Positions 1 to 8,579 of a stretch of 64,000 nucleotides of DNA are shown piece after piece. Position 1 is the first letter of the stretch. Each line of letters opens with the position of its first letter. The stretch lies in contig NZ_CP059557.1 in the NCBI RefSeq assembly GCF_022828475.1, positions 5,937,470 through 6,001,469 of the forward strand, read 5' to 3'. A program made the position numbers and the translations under genes. The notes beneath the pieces are model-generated. The model saw only the letters and a list, made by a program, of their open reading frames with translations. It was not told where the DNA came from and did not search any database. The stretch is from Saccharopolyspora gloriosae. GTDB lineage: Bacteria > Actinomycetota > Actinomycetes > Mycobacteriales > Pseudonocardiaceae.

Positions 1-237
1 GGTCCGCTGCCCATCGATCCGGATGACCGGCGTGCCCGCCTCTTCACCCAGGGTGTTGTAGGTCGGTCCCGGGCCGAGCGCCACGAACGGCACCGGGACG
101 AATGCCCCGAGCAGCCCGAAAGCGGCTACCAGGATGACGCTGGTCAGTAACGTCCAGGTTCGACGGCTCACGAGGCGACAGGGTACGTGTTCGCCCTCGG
201 CGAGATCCTCGGGCGGGTGATCGCCGGATCGAGCCAC
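1..237 (-). CDS. YlbL-like PDZ/Lon-type secreted protease, N-terminus only (partial)
   Basis: Reading leftward from a GTG at 237, the frame stays open to the window edge and encodes about 79 residues. A basic start (SRRTWTLL) is followed by one hydrophobic membrane segment and then VALGPGPTYNTLG, which is the typical start of the PDZ plus Lon-proteolytic-domain proteins of the YlbL family. The PDZ and catalytic domains lie outside the window. An internal GTG at 171 is an equally possible start; neither has a strong Shine-Dalgarno. Actinobacteria usually place this gene divergent from the DUF2342 metalloprotease, as here. Family call from the N-terminal signature and neighbourhood. Confidence 0.72.
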   Translation of the reverse strand, partial: MARSGDHPPEDLAEGEHVPCRLVSRRTWTLLTSVILVAAFGLLGAFVPVPFVALGPGPTYNTLGEEAGTPVIRIDGQRT

Positions 238-311
238 TAGCTGCGGACATCGCACCGGCGAAGGCGTCGAGCTACTTATCCGTGAGCGCGCGATCCGCGT
301 ACGGTGGAGGC

Positions 312-1802
312 ATGAATGACATGCCGTTCGGGTTCGGCCCGCAGGATCCCGACGACGACCGCAACAAAGGGGAGTCGTCGGAAGGGCGCTCCGAGGGTGG
401 CGCCGGCAATTCCGGGCAGCAGCCCGGCTTCGGTTTCGGCGGCGCCCTGCCGGGCGGCATGGGCGGCATGCCAGGGGGCATGAACTTCGACATGGGCCAG
501 CTGGGGCAGATGTTCTCCCAGCTCGGCCAGGTGCTGAGCCACTCGGGCAGCGGCGGTTCGGGGCCGGTGAACTACGACCTCGCCAAGCAGCTCGCCGTGC
601 AGCAGCTGCACTCGAACCAGCGCACCGAACGGCCCAGCCAGCAGGAGGTCAAGGGCGTCGAGGACGCCGTCCACCTCGCGGAGCTGTGGCTCGATCCGAC
701 GACGGCGCTGCCCGCGGGCGTGCGCACGGCACGGGTCTGGTCGTCGGTCGACTGGGTGGAGCAGACGTTGCCGACCTGGCAGCGGCTGTGCGACCCGGTG
801 GCGCAGCGGATGTCCAACGCGTGGCTGGATGCGATGCCCGAGGAGGCCAAGCAGGCCGCCGGGCCGCTGCTGTCCATGCTCGGCCAGATGGGCGGACTGG
901 GATTCGGTTCCCAGCTGGGCAACAGCCTCGCCGAGCTCGGCGCCGAAGTGCTCACCTCGTCCGATGTCGGCCTGCCGCTGGCCCCGGAGGGCACCGCGGC
1001 GCTGCTGCCCGCGAACGTGGCGCGATTCGCGGAGGGCGTGGACCGCCCGCTGGACGAGGTGACCTTGTTCCTCGCCGCCCGCGAGGCCGCGCACCACCGC
1101 CTGTTCAGCCACGTGCCGTGGTTGCGGCAGCGGTTGCTGGCCACCGTCGAGGAGTACGCCCGCGGCATCCAGGTGGACACGTCCTCGCTGGAGGACCTGG
1201 CGAGCAAGATCGACCCGGCGGATCCGAGTTCGATGCAGGAGCTGATGAGCTCCAACCTGCTCGAACCGAAGACCACCCCGGAACAGGAAGCGGCGCTGGC
1301 CAGGCTGGAGACGCTGCTGGCGCTCGTCGAGGGCTGGGTCGACGTGGTCGTGGCCGATGCGCTGGGCGAGCGGCTGCCGGGCTCGGGCGCGCTGAGCGAG
1401 ACGATCCGCAGGCGCCGGGCGAGCGGCGGGCCGGCCGAGCAGACCTTCGCCACGCTGATCGGGCTGGAGCTGCGGCCGCGGCGGCTGCGGGACGCGGCGA
1501 ACCTGTGGCGGCTGATGACCGAGCGGCACGGCACCGACAGCCGGGACCGGGTGTGGGACCACCCCGATCTGCTGCCGGACGCCTCGGACTTGGACGAGCC
1601 GCTGGACTTCGCCGACCGCTGGGGCGGTTCCTCGGACCTGGACGACCCGATCGCGGCGATCAAGCGCGCTGAGGAGGCGGAGCGGGCCGCCCGATCCGGC
1701 GAAGGCGAACCGACGGACTCGGGCTCGACGGACTCGGGTTCGACGGACGCCGACGACCCGAAGGATTCGGACGACAAGGGCGACGACTCCGACACGAAGT
1801 GA
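312..1802 (+). CDS. DUF2342 (zincin_2) zinc-dependent metalloprotease-like protein
   Basis: A 496-residue protein beginning MNDMPFGFGP, the usual opening of the actinobacterial DUF2342 family. A GGAGG lies just before the ATG, so the next ATG (321) is also possible; an upstream GTG at 282 gives only an unconvincing extension. The N-terminal 60 residues are Gly/Met/Pro-rich. Around residues 250-265 is REAAHHRLF, the His-rich helix taken as the metal site of this zincin-like family. The last 60 residues are acidic Ser/Asp/Glu repeats. No signal peptide is seen, so it is probably cytoplasmic. Divergent from ylbL. The substrate of the family is not known to me. Confidence 0.88.
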   Translation: MNDMPFGFGPQDPDDDRNKGESSEGRSEGGAGNSGQQPGFGFGGALPGGMGGMPGGMNFDMGQLGQMFSQLGQVLSHSGSGGSGPVNYDLAKQLAVQQLHSNQRTERPSQQEVKGVEDAVHLAELWLDPTTALPAGVRTARVWSSVDWVEQTLPTWQRLCDPVAQRMSNAWLDAMPEEAKQAAGPLLSMLGQMGGLGFGSQLGNSLAELGAEVLTSSDVGLPLAPEGTAALLPANVARFAEGVDRPLDEVTLFLAAREAAHHRLFSHVPWLRQRLLATVEEYARGIQVDTSSLEDLASKIDPADPSSMQELMSSNLLEPKTTPEQEAALARLETLLALVEGWVDVVVADALGERLPGSGALSETIRRRRASGGPAEQTFATLIGLELRPRRLRDAANLWRLMTERHGTDSRDRVWDHPDLLPDASDLDEPLDFADRWGGSSDLDDPIAAIKRAEEAERAARSGEGEPTDSGSTDSGSTDADDPKDSDDKGDDSDTK

Positions 1803-1884
1803 GCCGAGCGGGCGGCGCGAAGCCGGACTTCGCACTGCCCGCGCTCACCAACGGACGCACCTGACGCGGTTTGCGTCGAGGCGG

Positions 1885-2424
1885 TCAGTCTTCTTGGTCG
1901 CCCATGCTCAGGCCCAGGTTCGCCGCCGCGGAGAGCCCTTCGAGGTATCCGACGGCGCGCTCGGTCTTCGGATACCGGTTGACCCACTTCCAGAACTCGG
2001 CGCCGTGTCCCGGAACGAGAAGGTGCGCGAGTTCGTGCACCAGCACGTAATCGAGCACCCAGCTCGGCACGTCCTTCAGCCGGTCACTGATCCGGATGGC
2101 TTTGGTGCTGGGCGTGCACGACGCCCAGCGGGTGCGCATCGGCGGCACCCAGCGGATCGAGCGGGGCTCGGCGCGGCCGTCGAGGTACTGCTCGGAGAGC
2201 TCCCGGCAGCGTTCGGCTAACGCCGTGTCCGAGTCCCGAGCGGGTGACCTCCGGCGGGTCTCACTGCGTTGCAGGCGGCTGAGCATCTCCGCCACCCACT
2301 TCTTCTCCTCGGCCCTGCTCATCCGAGCCGGGAGCAGCACGATGACTTTGTCGCCGTCCCGGTACGCGCTGACCGTCTGGCGTCGGCGTTTGCTGCGACG
2401 CACCTCGACCTGCGGTTCTGCCAC
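1885..2424 (-). CDS. YgjP/M48-type zinc metallopeptidase
   Basis: A 179-residue protein with the YgjP-like (DUF45) metallopeptidase signature near the C-terminus: HELAHLLVPGHGAEFW, that is HExxH followed by a third histidine in HGxxFW. Upstream is the conserved RWASC segment. The frame is open to 2502, but the GTG at 2424 has AAGG at good spacing and removes an implausible Cys/Arg-rich extension. No membrane segment or signal peptide is visible. It converges with the DUF2342 gene. Such proteins are predicted zinc proteases, sometimes linked to restriction or stress loci; nothing here indicates a specific substrate. Confidence 0.85.
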   Translation of the reverse strand: MAEPQVEVRRSKRRRQTVSAYRDGDKVIVLLPARMSRAEEKKWVAEMLSRLQRSETRRRSPARDSDTALAERCRELSEQYLDGRAEPRSIRWVPPMRTRWASCTPSTKAIRISDRLKDVPSWVLDYVLVHELAHLLVPGHGAEFWKWVNRYPKTERAVGYLEGLSAAANLGLSMGDQED

Positions 2425-2636
2425 GAGATCTGACCTTAGCGAGTGGCACCGACATGGGGACATAACAGTGCGCTTTTCCACATGCCTACTGCGCGTGATC
2501 ACCTAAAGCATTACTCCATTCCCCCTAACATGCGATCAGCTGAATGCAGTCATATCGATACGGCCACCTGTACGGTTCCTCCAGCGCAGCCCGAACGGGC
2601 ACGCGCCGTAGCGATCACAACACCAAGGAGGACGCC

Positions 2637-2786
2637 GTGGCCGAGACCTACAACGGCTACTGCGTGAAATGCCGGGAGAAGCGGGACTTCCCCGGCGAGA
2701 TCACGGAGACCAACGGCCGCCGGATGGCCAAGGGAACTTGTCCGGTGTGCGGTACTCGCATGACCCGAATCCTCGGGAAGGCCTGA
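2637..2786 (+). CDS. DUF5679 small zinc-ribbon protein
   Basis: A 49-residue protein starting at GTG 2637, with AAGGAG six bases upstream. The longer frame from 2544 has no ribosome-binding site and an unlikely sequence. Two CxxC pairs (CVKC and CPVC) about 26 residues apart form a rubredoxin-like zinc ribbon, with a basic end (TRMTRILGKA). The pattern matches the small DUF5679 family common in Actinobacteria. It lies between the divergent YgjP gene and the AarF kinase gene. Role unknown; a nucleic-acid or protein-binding zinc ribbon is a reasonable inference. Confidence 0.85.
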   Translation: MAETYNGYCVKCREKRDFPGEITETNGRRMAKGTCPVCGTRMTRILGKA

Positions 2787-3026
2787 CAGGCTGGGGGCGG
2801 AGCTCGCGCGACTCGGGTGACCGGGCGACGGCACCTCAGGTGATGTCCGCCCGGAAACCGGCTCCACCGCACACGCCACGAGTGAGTTCCGGAACGGAAC
2901 ACGCCCACAACGCCGCTCGGGCGTCCCACAACAGGTCGGTGAAGCATTACGATGTGCTCCGGCCCCGGAGATCCGAAGAGCTTTCGGAGCCGGGGTGGTT
3001 CTCCTGCGCGCGGCAAAGGAGCCCTC

Positions 3027-4349
3027 GTGACCGACATTCCCCGCCGGGCGGCGCATCGCACCGCCAAACTCGCCAGCCTTCCGCTGGGCGTCGCGGGGCG
3101 GGTTGCCGCCGGGTGGGGCAAGCGCCTCAGCGGCCAATCCGCCGACGAGATCAACGCGGAGCTCTCCGCACGCACGGCCGAGCAGCTGTTCGCGGTACTG
3201 GGACAGCTCAAGGGCGGTGCGATGAAGTTCGGCCAAGCGCTGAGCGTGTTCGAGGCCGCCGTACCCGACGAAATGGCCGAGCCGTACCGCGAGGCGCTGA
3301 CGAAGCTCCAGGCCGCCGCTCCCCCGATGTCCGCGGAGAGCGTGCGGCGGGTACTGGAGCAGCAGCTGGGGCGGGCCTGGCGGGACCGCTTCGCCGAGTT
3401 CGACGACGTTCCGGCCGCCGCCGCCAGCATCGGGCAGGTCCATCGCGCGGTGTGGCACGACGGCCGGGACGTCGCCGTCAAGATCCAATACCCGGGCGCC
3501 GGTGAAGCCCTGCGCTCGGATCTGCGCCAATTGAGCCGGTTCTCCCGGCTGTTCCAATCGCTGGCCCCCGGCGCGGAGATCAAACCGCTGCTCGCCGAGC
3601 TGCAGGACCGGATGGTCGAGGAGCTCGACTACCGCACTGAGGCCGACAACCAGCGGGCGTTCGCCGCCGCCTTCGACGGCGACGAGAACGTGCTGATCCC
3701 GAAGGTCGTCGCCAGCGCACCGCAGGTGATCGTCACCGAATGGGTCGCGGGCACGCCGTTCTCCACGATCATCGCCGACGGGGATCAGCGGCAGCGGGAC
3801 GAGGCGGGCCGGCTGCTGGCCGAGTTCCACTTCTCCTCACCCGAGCGCTCCGGGCTGCTGCACGCCGATCCGCATCCCGGAAACTTCCTGATGGCGCCCG
3901 ACGGCAGGCTCATCGTGCTGGACTTCGGCGCGGTTGCCCGGCTGCCTGAAGGAGTGCCCGCCGACCTGGGGCGGATGCTGCGGCTGGCGGCGGAGGATCG
4001 TGCCGACGATCTGCTGGAGCTGCTGCGCACCGAAGGTTTTGTGCCCCCGGGCAGCACGCTGCGCGCCGAGGACGTGCTGGCCTACCTGGGGCCGTTCGTC
4101 GATCCGGTCCGCGAGCCGCGGTTCCACTTCACCCGGGCGTGGCTGCAACGGCAGGCCGAACGGGTCGGCGACCTGCGCAGCCCCGATTTCCGGACGAGCC
4201 GGTCGCTGAACCTGCCACCGGACTACCTGCTGATCCACCGGGTGACGCTGGGCGCGACGGGCATCCTGTGCCAGCTGGACGCCGAGTTCGAAGCCGCGGA
4301 GATCATCACCCGCTGGCAACCGGGCTTCGCGAAACCTGCGACGGACTGA
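3027..4349 (+). CDS. ABC1/AarF (UbiB-family) atypical kinase
   Basis: A 440-residue ABC1-family kinase-like protein. The N-terminal KxGQ motif is present (MKFGQALS, about residue 68), then the Ala-rich loop AAAASIGQVHRA that replaces the usual Gly-rich loop, the VAVKIQYPG lysine, EELDYRTEADN, and the catalytic and metal motifs HADPHPGNF and LDFGAVARL. GTG 3027 has AAAGGAG at ideal spacing. UbiB-type proteins have ATPase activity and support isoprenoid-quinone metabolism; the actinobacterial target is not established. The M. tuberculosis counterpart (Rv3197) also sits next to whiB7 and has been linked to macrolide tolerance. No membrane helices are obvious. Confidence 0.93.
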   Translation: MTDIPRRAAHRTAKLASLPLGVAGRVAAGWGKRLSGQSADEINAELSARTAEQLFAVLGQLKGGAMKFGQALSVFEAAVPDEMAEPYREALTKLQAAAPPMSAESVRRVLEQQLGRAWRDRFAEFDDVPAAAASIGQVHRAVWHDGRDVAVKIQYPGAGEALRSDLRQLSRFSRLFQSLAPGAEIKPLLAELQDRMVEELDYRTEADNQRAFAAAFDGDENVLIPKVVASAPQVIVTEWVAGTPFSTIIADGDQRQRDEAGRLLAEFHFSSPERSGLLHADPHPGNFLMAPDGRLIVLDFGAVARLPEGVPADLGRMLRLAAEDRADDLLELLRTEGFVPPGSTLRAEDVLAYLGPFVDPVREPRFHFTRAWLQRQAERVGDLRSPDFRTSRSLNLPPDYLLIHRVTLGATGILCQLDAEFEAAEIITRWQPGFAKPATD

Positions 4350-4368
4350 GCTCTTGCCGCCGCGGTGC

Positions 4369-5229
4369 TCAACTCCTGCGAGTGCCGACGTGGATCGTCT
4401 GGGCGAGCAGGTAGTAGACGTCATCCCTGGCGCCCGCGTAGTGCGGGCCGTTCGGGTCGAGCAGGGCGTCGACGGCGTCGAGGTCGTCTTGGGCGACGCG
4501 GCCCTCGGCTCCCCTGCGCAACCATTCGAGCCTGCGCAGCACCGCGGTCATCGCAGGTCCGGACACCGGCGCCGGCCGGTCCACCAGCTGCGTCCAGGAC
4601 AGCACGTCGTCGAGCCCGGCCTCGGCCATGGCCTTCGCCCAGCCGGACGGCAACCGCACTGAGCTCGGCATCTCCGCCCGCATCTCGCGGAACCATTCGG
4701 CCCGTGCGGCCGCGAGCCGTGGTTCCAGGCCGGGTTCACCGACGCCGACGTCCCACGGCAGCACCCGTGGTTCCAGGCCGGACTCGACCAGCGCGAGCCG
4801 GCCGCCCGGGCGCACCAGCTTCAGCAGCCGCCGCAGCCCCGCCAGCTGGTCCGGCAGGTGGTGCACCACGAACGAGGCGAACACCAAGTCCGCCTGGCCC
4901 ACCGCGGAAAGGTCACCACGAGCCACGTCGGCCTGCACCGAGAGCACCCGGACATCGGGGCCGGCCGTGGCGGCGGTGTTGCGCGCCGCCACGGCCAGCA
5001 GCTCCGGTGCCGAGTCGACGAGGATGATCGTCCCCCCGGTGTCCCACATGGCGTCCGCGAACGCCGTGGCCGCACCGCCCGCTCCGGAACCGACGTCGAT
5101 CACCGTGCGGTCCTGCGGGCGGAGCAGGTCGCGCACCAGATCAGCGGTCTCCGGGGCGGCCAGCTCGTCGCCTTCGCGCAGCCGCGCGATCTTGGCGTCC
5201 CAGTCGATTCCATCGTGCGAGTGAGCCAC
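4369..5229 (-). CDS. Class I SAM-dependent methyltransferase
   Basis: A 286-residue Rossmann-fold methyltransferase. Motif I is DVGSGAGGAATAF (about residue 42). An acidic strand follows (ILVDSAPEL), then VHHLPDQLAGL and the post-III motif RPGGRLALVESG. The start is taken at GTG 5229. The frame stays open upstream into whiB7 only because of the whiB7 frameshift, so the apparent 525-codon reading is not one protein. It is downstream of, and on the same strand as, whiB7 and the small gene at 5241, so it may share their transcript. Substrate unknown; given the whiB7 context a resistance role is possible but unsupported. Confidence 0.85.
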   Translation of the reverse strand: MAHSHDGIDWDAKIARLREGDELAAPETADLVRDLLRPQDRTVIDVGSGAGGAATAFADAMWDTGGTIILVDSAPELLAVAARNTAATAGPDVRVLSVQADVARGDLSAVGQADLVFASFVVHHLPDQLAGLRRLLKLVRPGGRLALVESGLEPRVLPWDVGVGEPGLEPRLAAARAEWFREMRAEMPSSVRLPSGWAKAMAEAGLDDVLSWTQLVDRPAPVSGPAMTAVLRRLEWLRRGAEGRVAQDDLDAVDALLDPNGPHYAGARDDVYYLLAQTIHVGTRRS

Positions 5230-5240
5230 GAGCGTGCACT

Positions 5241-5483
5241 TTACGGCCTGGTGATCTGCCCCTCCGCGTGGTCCGCACGTTGCTGCGCGTAATGCGCCAG
5301 CAGGCGCCACCAGCGACCGGCGGTGGCCTGCCGGGCCAGCCGGTCGCGGTGCGCCTCGACCAGCAAGTCGCGTTGTCGGATACGTGCCATGTCTTCGGGC
5401 ATCAACATTCGAATCGCTTCCTTCGAGCCGTTCGTGCCGTTCGGGGCGTTCTGGTGGATCCGGGTGAAATCGACGAGGTTCAT
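5241..5483 (-). CDS. Small Arg-rich protein coupled to whiB7
   Basis: An 80-residue protein with no family I recognise. GAAGGAG lies eight bases before the ATG, and the ATG overlaps the whiB7 stop (ATGA), which indicates translational coupling. The sequence is amphipathic and rich in Arg, Ala and Gln: a central helix around PEDMARIRQRDLLVEAHRD is followed by RWWRLLAHYAQQRA. No signal peptide and no cysteine. Its stop is 12 bases before the methyltransferase start, so whiB7, this gene and the methyltransferase may form one operon. Induction with whiB7 would suggest an antibiotic-stress role; this is inference. Confidence 0.72.
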   Translation of the reverse strand: MNLVDFTRIHQNAPNGTNGSKEAIRMLMPEDMARIRQRDLLVEAHRDRLARQATAGRWWRLLAHYAQQRADHAEGQITRP

Positions 5484-5877
5484 GCCGCTCGCTCCTTCGG
5501 TTGCGCGGTTCGGTCGCCGGTTTCGGTCCGGGCGACCGCGGGCTCGGCCGGTACGGGGTTCTTGCGGGGGCGGCCGCGGGAACGTTTGCGGGCGACCACG
5601 GCGCCGCGTTCGAAGATTTCGCCGCCCCAGACCCCCAGGGTTCGCCGCGGGACAGCGCGCCTTCGAGGCAGCGCTGCTTGAGCGGGCACCGTGCGCACAG
5701 GTTCTTCGCCCGTTCCAGGTCGCCCGGGTTTTCGGCGAACCACAGGTCGGGGTCCCGTCGACAGGGCACCTCGTCCGCCCGGTCGGTGGCGCCGTCGAGC
5801 AAAGCTCCGACGGCGCCGTCGTTTCCTGCGTCGACAGCCCTGCCTTCGGGCTGTATCGGGACGCTGGTGGTCAACAT
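5480..5877 (-). pseudogene. whiB7: WhiB7 Fe-S transcription factor (apparent -1 frameshift)
   Basis: AGGAGGAG precedes ATG 5877. The first frame gives the WhiB cluster cysteines: one in EVPCRRDPDLWF, then NLCARCPLKQRC. After EPWG the frame is lost, but a neighbouring frame supplies VWGGEIFERG, the AT-hook RGRPRK and the stop at 5480. EPWG-VWGGE plus a C-terminal AT-hook is diagnostic of WhiB7, the SigA-binding activator of intrinsic antibiotic resistance. Restoring one G in the run at 5632-5636 (C on the plus strand) joins the frames into a normal 132-residue protein. The same kind of one-base deficit is seen in four other genes here, so a sequencing artefact is likelier than real loss. If real, the AT-hook would be gone. 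Confidence 0.85.
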
Positions 5878-5978
5878 CTCTCCTCCTGTCTGTTCGGGGC
5901 AGTGCACGTGCCCGCACGGACGGTCGGTATTTCCCCAGGAACACATTCGGATGGCGCTTCTTCTCTAAGTGGAGATAC

Positions 5979-6019
5979 AAAAAAGGCCGCGGACCCGGCT
6001 GGTGCGGGTCCGCGGCCTT
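5979..6019 (-). terminator. Intrinsic terminator (probable attenuator) in the whiB7 leader
   Basis: On the minus strand a perfect 15-bp stem (AAGGCCGCGGACCCG and its complement, 7-base loop) is followed directly by six T. It lies about 100 bp before the whiB7 start and 36 bp after the stop of the 60-codon leader ORF, downstream of a WhiB7-type promoter. Ribosome-dependent attenuation through a leader ORF and terminator is known for whiB7 in other actinobacteria. It could instead simply terminate the upstream small gene if whiB7 has its own nearer promoter. Confidence 0.85.
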
Positions 6020-6054
6020 GAAGAAGAGCCTGGAGCGAGTCCTCGGTCAGGAGA

Positions 6055-6237
6055 TCAAGGATCAAGCTCCGCGCGAACCGGCACGAAACGGCCATCAACC
6101 AGGAGGCCGCCGTCATTCGGACGCGGCAGAGTGATGACACGCTCATAGCCAGGCTGGGTCGCTGTGCGACCACGGAACAGCGCGATACCCCCGGACATGG
6201 GGTGGCCAGGGGTACCGAGCTTCTGAATGCCGGTCAT
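6055..6237 (-). CDS. 60-codon ORF in the whiB7 leader
   Basis: ATG 6237 has a strong GGAGG-type Shine-Dalgarno (GGAGGGGAGGTGGCAGCG). The product has no family I recognise; it contains TPGHPMSGGIALFRGRT and later LLVDGRFVPV, looks like a small soluble domain, and lacks cysteines. It lies between the WhiB7-type promoter (about 6300-6335) and the terminator at 5979-6019. It is therefore either a real small gene or the upstream ORF whose translation controls read-through into whiB7. At 60 codons it is long for a simple leader peptide, so both roles are possible. Confidence 0.65.
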   Translation of the reverse strand: MTGIQKLGTPGHPMSGGIALFRGRTATQPGYERVITLPRPNDGGLLVDGRFVPVRAELDP

Positions 6238-6296
6238 CGCTGCCACCTCCCCTCCGGATCACGCCGGGTTCCGTACACCACGGCTTGCGCTATTGC

Positions 6297-6335
6297 AGAG
6301 TATGAGGCGCCGGAAGGGTGCCGCAACCGATTTTT
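6297..6335 (-). promoter_or_regulatory. WhiB7-type autoregulated promoter
   Basis: Minus strand: AAAAAT (6335-6330), a 3-bp spacer CGG, a -35 box TTGCGG (6326-6321), 18 bp, and a -10 box TACTCT (6302-6297). An AT-rich box exactly 3 bp upstream of the -35 is the published signature of WhiB7-activated SigA promoters, where the AT-hook binds. It lies just after the uvrD2 stop and drives the leader ORF and whiB7. Confidence 0.7.
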
Positions 6336-6376
6336 CGAGATTCCGCCGATGGAGGCGAAGTTCCTGCTCAGCGAGG

Positions 6377-8464
6377 TCAGTTCCGGTCGTTCTCGCGCTG
6401 GATCAACGCCAGCACGTCATCGCCGAATCTGCGGACCTTGCTGGCGCCGATCCCGGAGATCGCCACCAGGGCCGCCTCATCGGACGGGCGCTGTTCGGCG
6501 ATGGCGGTGAGCGTCGCGTCGGTGAACACCACGTAGGCGGGGACCTTCAACTGCTTCGCCCGATCACCGCGCCAGGCGCGCAACCGGTCCAGCAGGCCCT
6601 CGTCCACGTCGGACGGGCAGGTCGAGCACCGGCCCAGCTTGATGTCCATCGTGCTCACCAGCACCGACTCGCAGTTGCGACAGCGCGGAGTGGCCTGCTT
6701 GCGGGTGGGGCCGGGTTCGGGCGTGCGGCCCTTCGCGGTCAGCGCGGCCGGGTGGCGTTCCGGGATGAGCCCGTAGAGGAACCGGCTGCGACGGCGGTAG
6801 CGACGCCCGTCGGCGGCCCGCGCCAACGCCCAGGACAGGTGCAGGTGCTCGCGAGCTCGGGTGACGCCGACGTAGAGCAGCCTGCGTTCCTCCTCGATGC
6901 CCGCGTCGTCGTCGGCGTGCTGGATCGGCAGGGTGCCTTCGGCGAGCCCGGCGAGGAACACCGCGTCCCATTCCAGGCCCTTCGCCGAGTGCAGCGAGGC
7001 GAGCGTGACGCCCTCGACGGTCGGCGGGTGCTGCGCCTCGGCGCGCAGCTCCAGCTCGGCGACGTAACGGGCCAAGTCGGCTTCGTCGGCGATGGCCGCG
7101 AGCTCCTCGGCGAGTTCGACGAGCGCGATCAACGACTCCCAGCGTTCCCGCGCCGAGCCACCGGCCGGAGGTTCCTCGGTGAGCCCGACCTCGGCCAGCA
7201 CGGCCCGCACCGAGGCGGGCAGGTCGGACCCCGGATCGGCACCGCGGTTGGCGGCGGTGCGCAGCGCCACCACGGCCTGGCGCACCTCGGGGCGGTTGAA
7301 GAACCGTTCGCCGCCGCGCACCTGGTACGGGATCTCGGCGTCCGACAGCGCCTTCTCGTACACCTCGGATTGGGCGTTGACGCGGAACAGGATCGCGATC
7401 TCCGACAACGCCACGCCCTTGCCCGCCAGCGCGGCGATCTTGCGAGCGATGGCCTCCGCTTCGGCGGGCTCGTGGTCGTACTCGGCGAAGTCCGGTTCCG
7501 GGCCGTCCGGGCGCTGCCCGATCAGCTTGAGCCGGGTGCCCGCGGGACGTTCGCGGGCGGCGCCGATCACCCCGTTCGCCAGCGACACGACCTGCGGTGT
7601 GGAGCGGTAGTCCCGCTCCAGGCGGACCACGGCCGCCTCCGGGAAGCGCTTCGGGAATCCGATCAGCCACTTCGGGGCGGCCCCGGCGAAGGAGTAAATG
7701 GTCTGGTTCGCGTCGCCGACCACGGTCAGATCATCGCGGCCGCCGAGCCACGCGTCGAGCACGCGCTGCTGCAGCGGGTTCACGTCCTGGTACTCGTCGA
7801 CGACGAAGGAGCGGTAGCGGCCGCGGAACTCCTCGGCGACCTCCGCGTGCTCCTCCAGGATGGCGACGGTGTGCAGCAGCAGGTCGTCGAAGTCCAGCAT
7901 CCGCGCGTCGTTCTTGAGTTCCTCGTAGGTGGCGAAGACCTTCGCGAGCTGCTGCGGAACCACCGGTGCGTCGCGCCCGGCGCGGGCGGCGGCGGTGGCG
8001 TACTGGTCCGGGGAGATCAGGCAGGACTTGGACCATTCGATCTCACCCGCCAGGTCGCGCACCGATTCCTTCTCGGTGGACAGGCCGACCCGGTTCGCGG
8101 CCTGCATGACCAGGCGGAACTTGTTGTCCACCAGCGGCCACACCTGGGAGTCGTGCACCCGCGGCCAGAAGTAGCGCAGTTGCCGGAACGCGGCCGCGTG
8201 GAAGGTCTGCGCCTGCACTCCGGCGGCGCCGAGGGCGCGCAACCGGGTACGCATCTCACCTGCCGCGCGGGCCGTGAACGTCACCGCGAGCACCTGCTGC
8301 GGAACGACGAGGCCGCGCTGCACCAGGTGCGCGATGCGGTGCGTGATGGTCCGAGTCTTGCCGGTCCCGGCGCCCGCGAGCACGCACACCGGACCACGCG
8401 GCGCCGTGACCGCCGCCCGCTGCTCCGGATCGAGTCCTTCCAGAAGTCGCGGTTGATCGGCCAT
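6377..8464 (-). CDS. uvrD2: ATP-dependent DNA helicase UvrD2
   Basis: A 695-residue superfamily 1A helicase. Q-motif region [10 protein letters not shown], Walker A AGAGTGKT, motif [13 protein letters not shown], motif [17 protein letters not shown], motif [10 protein letters not shown], motif [12 protein letters not shown] and motif [11 protein letters not shown] are all visible. The C-terminal part carries the tetracysteine zinc motif typical of UvrD2 (CRNC then CSTC) and an HRDC domain (about residues 610-690, with [17 protein letters not shown]). ATG 8464 has GAGG upstream; the longer frame to 8566 is an Ala/Gly-rich shadow. In M. tuberculosis this gene is essential and also adjoins whiB7 and nudC. 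Confidence 0.95.
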   Translation of the reverse strand: MADQPRLLEGLDPEQRAAVTAPRGPVCVLAGAGTGKTRTITHRIAHLVQRGLVVPQQVLAVTFTARAAGEMRTRLRALGAAGVQAQTFHAAAFRQLRYFWPRVHDSQVWPLVDNKFRLVMQAANRVGLSTEKESVRDLAGEIEWSKSCLISPDQYATAAARAGRDAPVVPQQLAKVFATYEELKNDARMLDFDDLLLHTVAILEEHAEVAEEFRGRYRSFVVDEYQDVNPLQQRVLDAWLGGRDDLTVVGDANQTIYSFAGAAPKWLIGFPKRFPEAAVVRLERDYRSTPQVVSLANGVIGAARERPAGTRLKLIGQRPDGPEPDFAEYDHEPAEAEAIARKIAALAGKGVALSEIAILFRVNAQSEVYEKALSDAEIPYQVRGGERFFNRPEVRQAVVALRTAANRGADPGSDLPASVRAVLAEVGLTEEPPAGGSARERWESLIALVELAEELAAIADEADLARYVAELELRAEAQHPPTVEGVTLASLHSAKGLEWDAVFLAGLAEGTLPIQHADDDAGIEEERRLLYVGVTRAREHLHLSWALARAADGRRYRRRSRFLYGLIPERHPAALTAKGRTPEPGPTRKQATPRCRNCESVLVSTMDIKLGRCSTCPSDVDEGLLDRLRAWRGDRAKQLKVPAYVVFTDATLTAIAEQRPSDEAALVAISGIGASKVRRFGDDVLALIQRENDRN

Positions 8465-8527
8465 GCCGGGCATCCTCGCAGAAGCACCCTCCCCATCGGC
8501 GGCAACCCCACCGCGCGCCGCGCGAGC

Positions 8528-8564
8528 GGACGCCCCACCCGTTCCAGGAGCGGATGGGGCGTTC
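8528..8564 (-). terminator. Hairpin terminator after nudC
   Basis: An inverted repeat with arms GGACGCCCCACCCGTTCC and GGAGCGGATGGGGCGTTC, pairing over about 17 bp with a few G-T-compatible mismatches. It lies 16 bp downstream of the nudC stop on the minus strand and upstream of uvrD2. There is no strong T-run, which is common for actinobacterial terminators. Confidence 0.55.
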
Positions 8565-8579
8565 ACCGGTGACGCGGAT

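Noticed and set aside
276-1835. 519-codon minus-strand frame opposite the DUF2342 gene
   Set aside because: Arg/Val/His-rich antisense shadow typical of G+C-rich genes; no motif and no ribosome site.
4369-5946. Single 525-residue WhiB-methyltransferase fusion
   Set aside because: Exists only because one G is missing in whiB7; the 100 residues between the two parts are nonsense while other frames hold the AT-hook and a coupled small gene.
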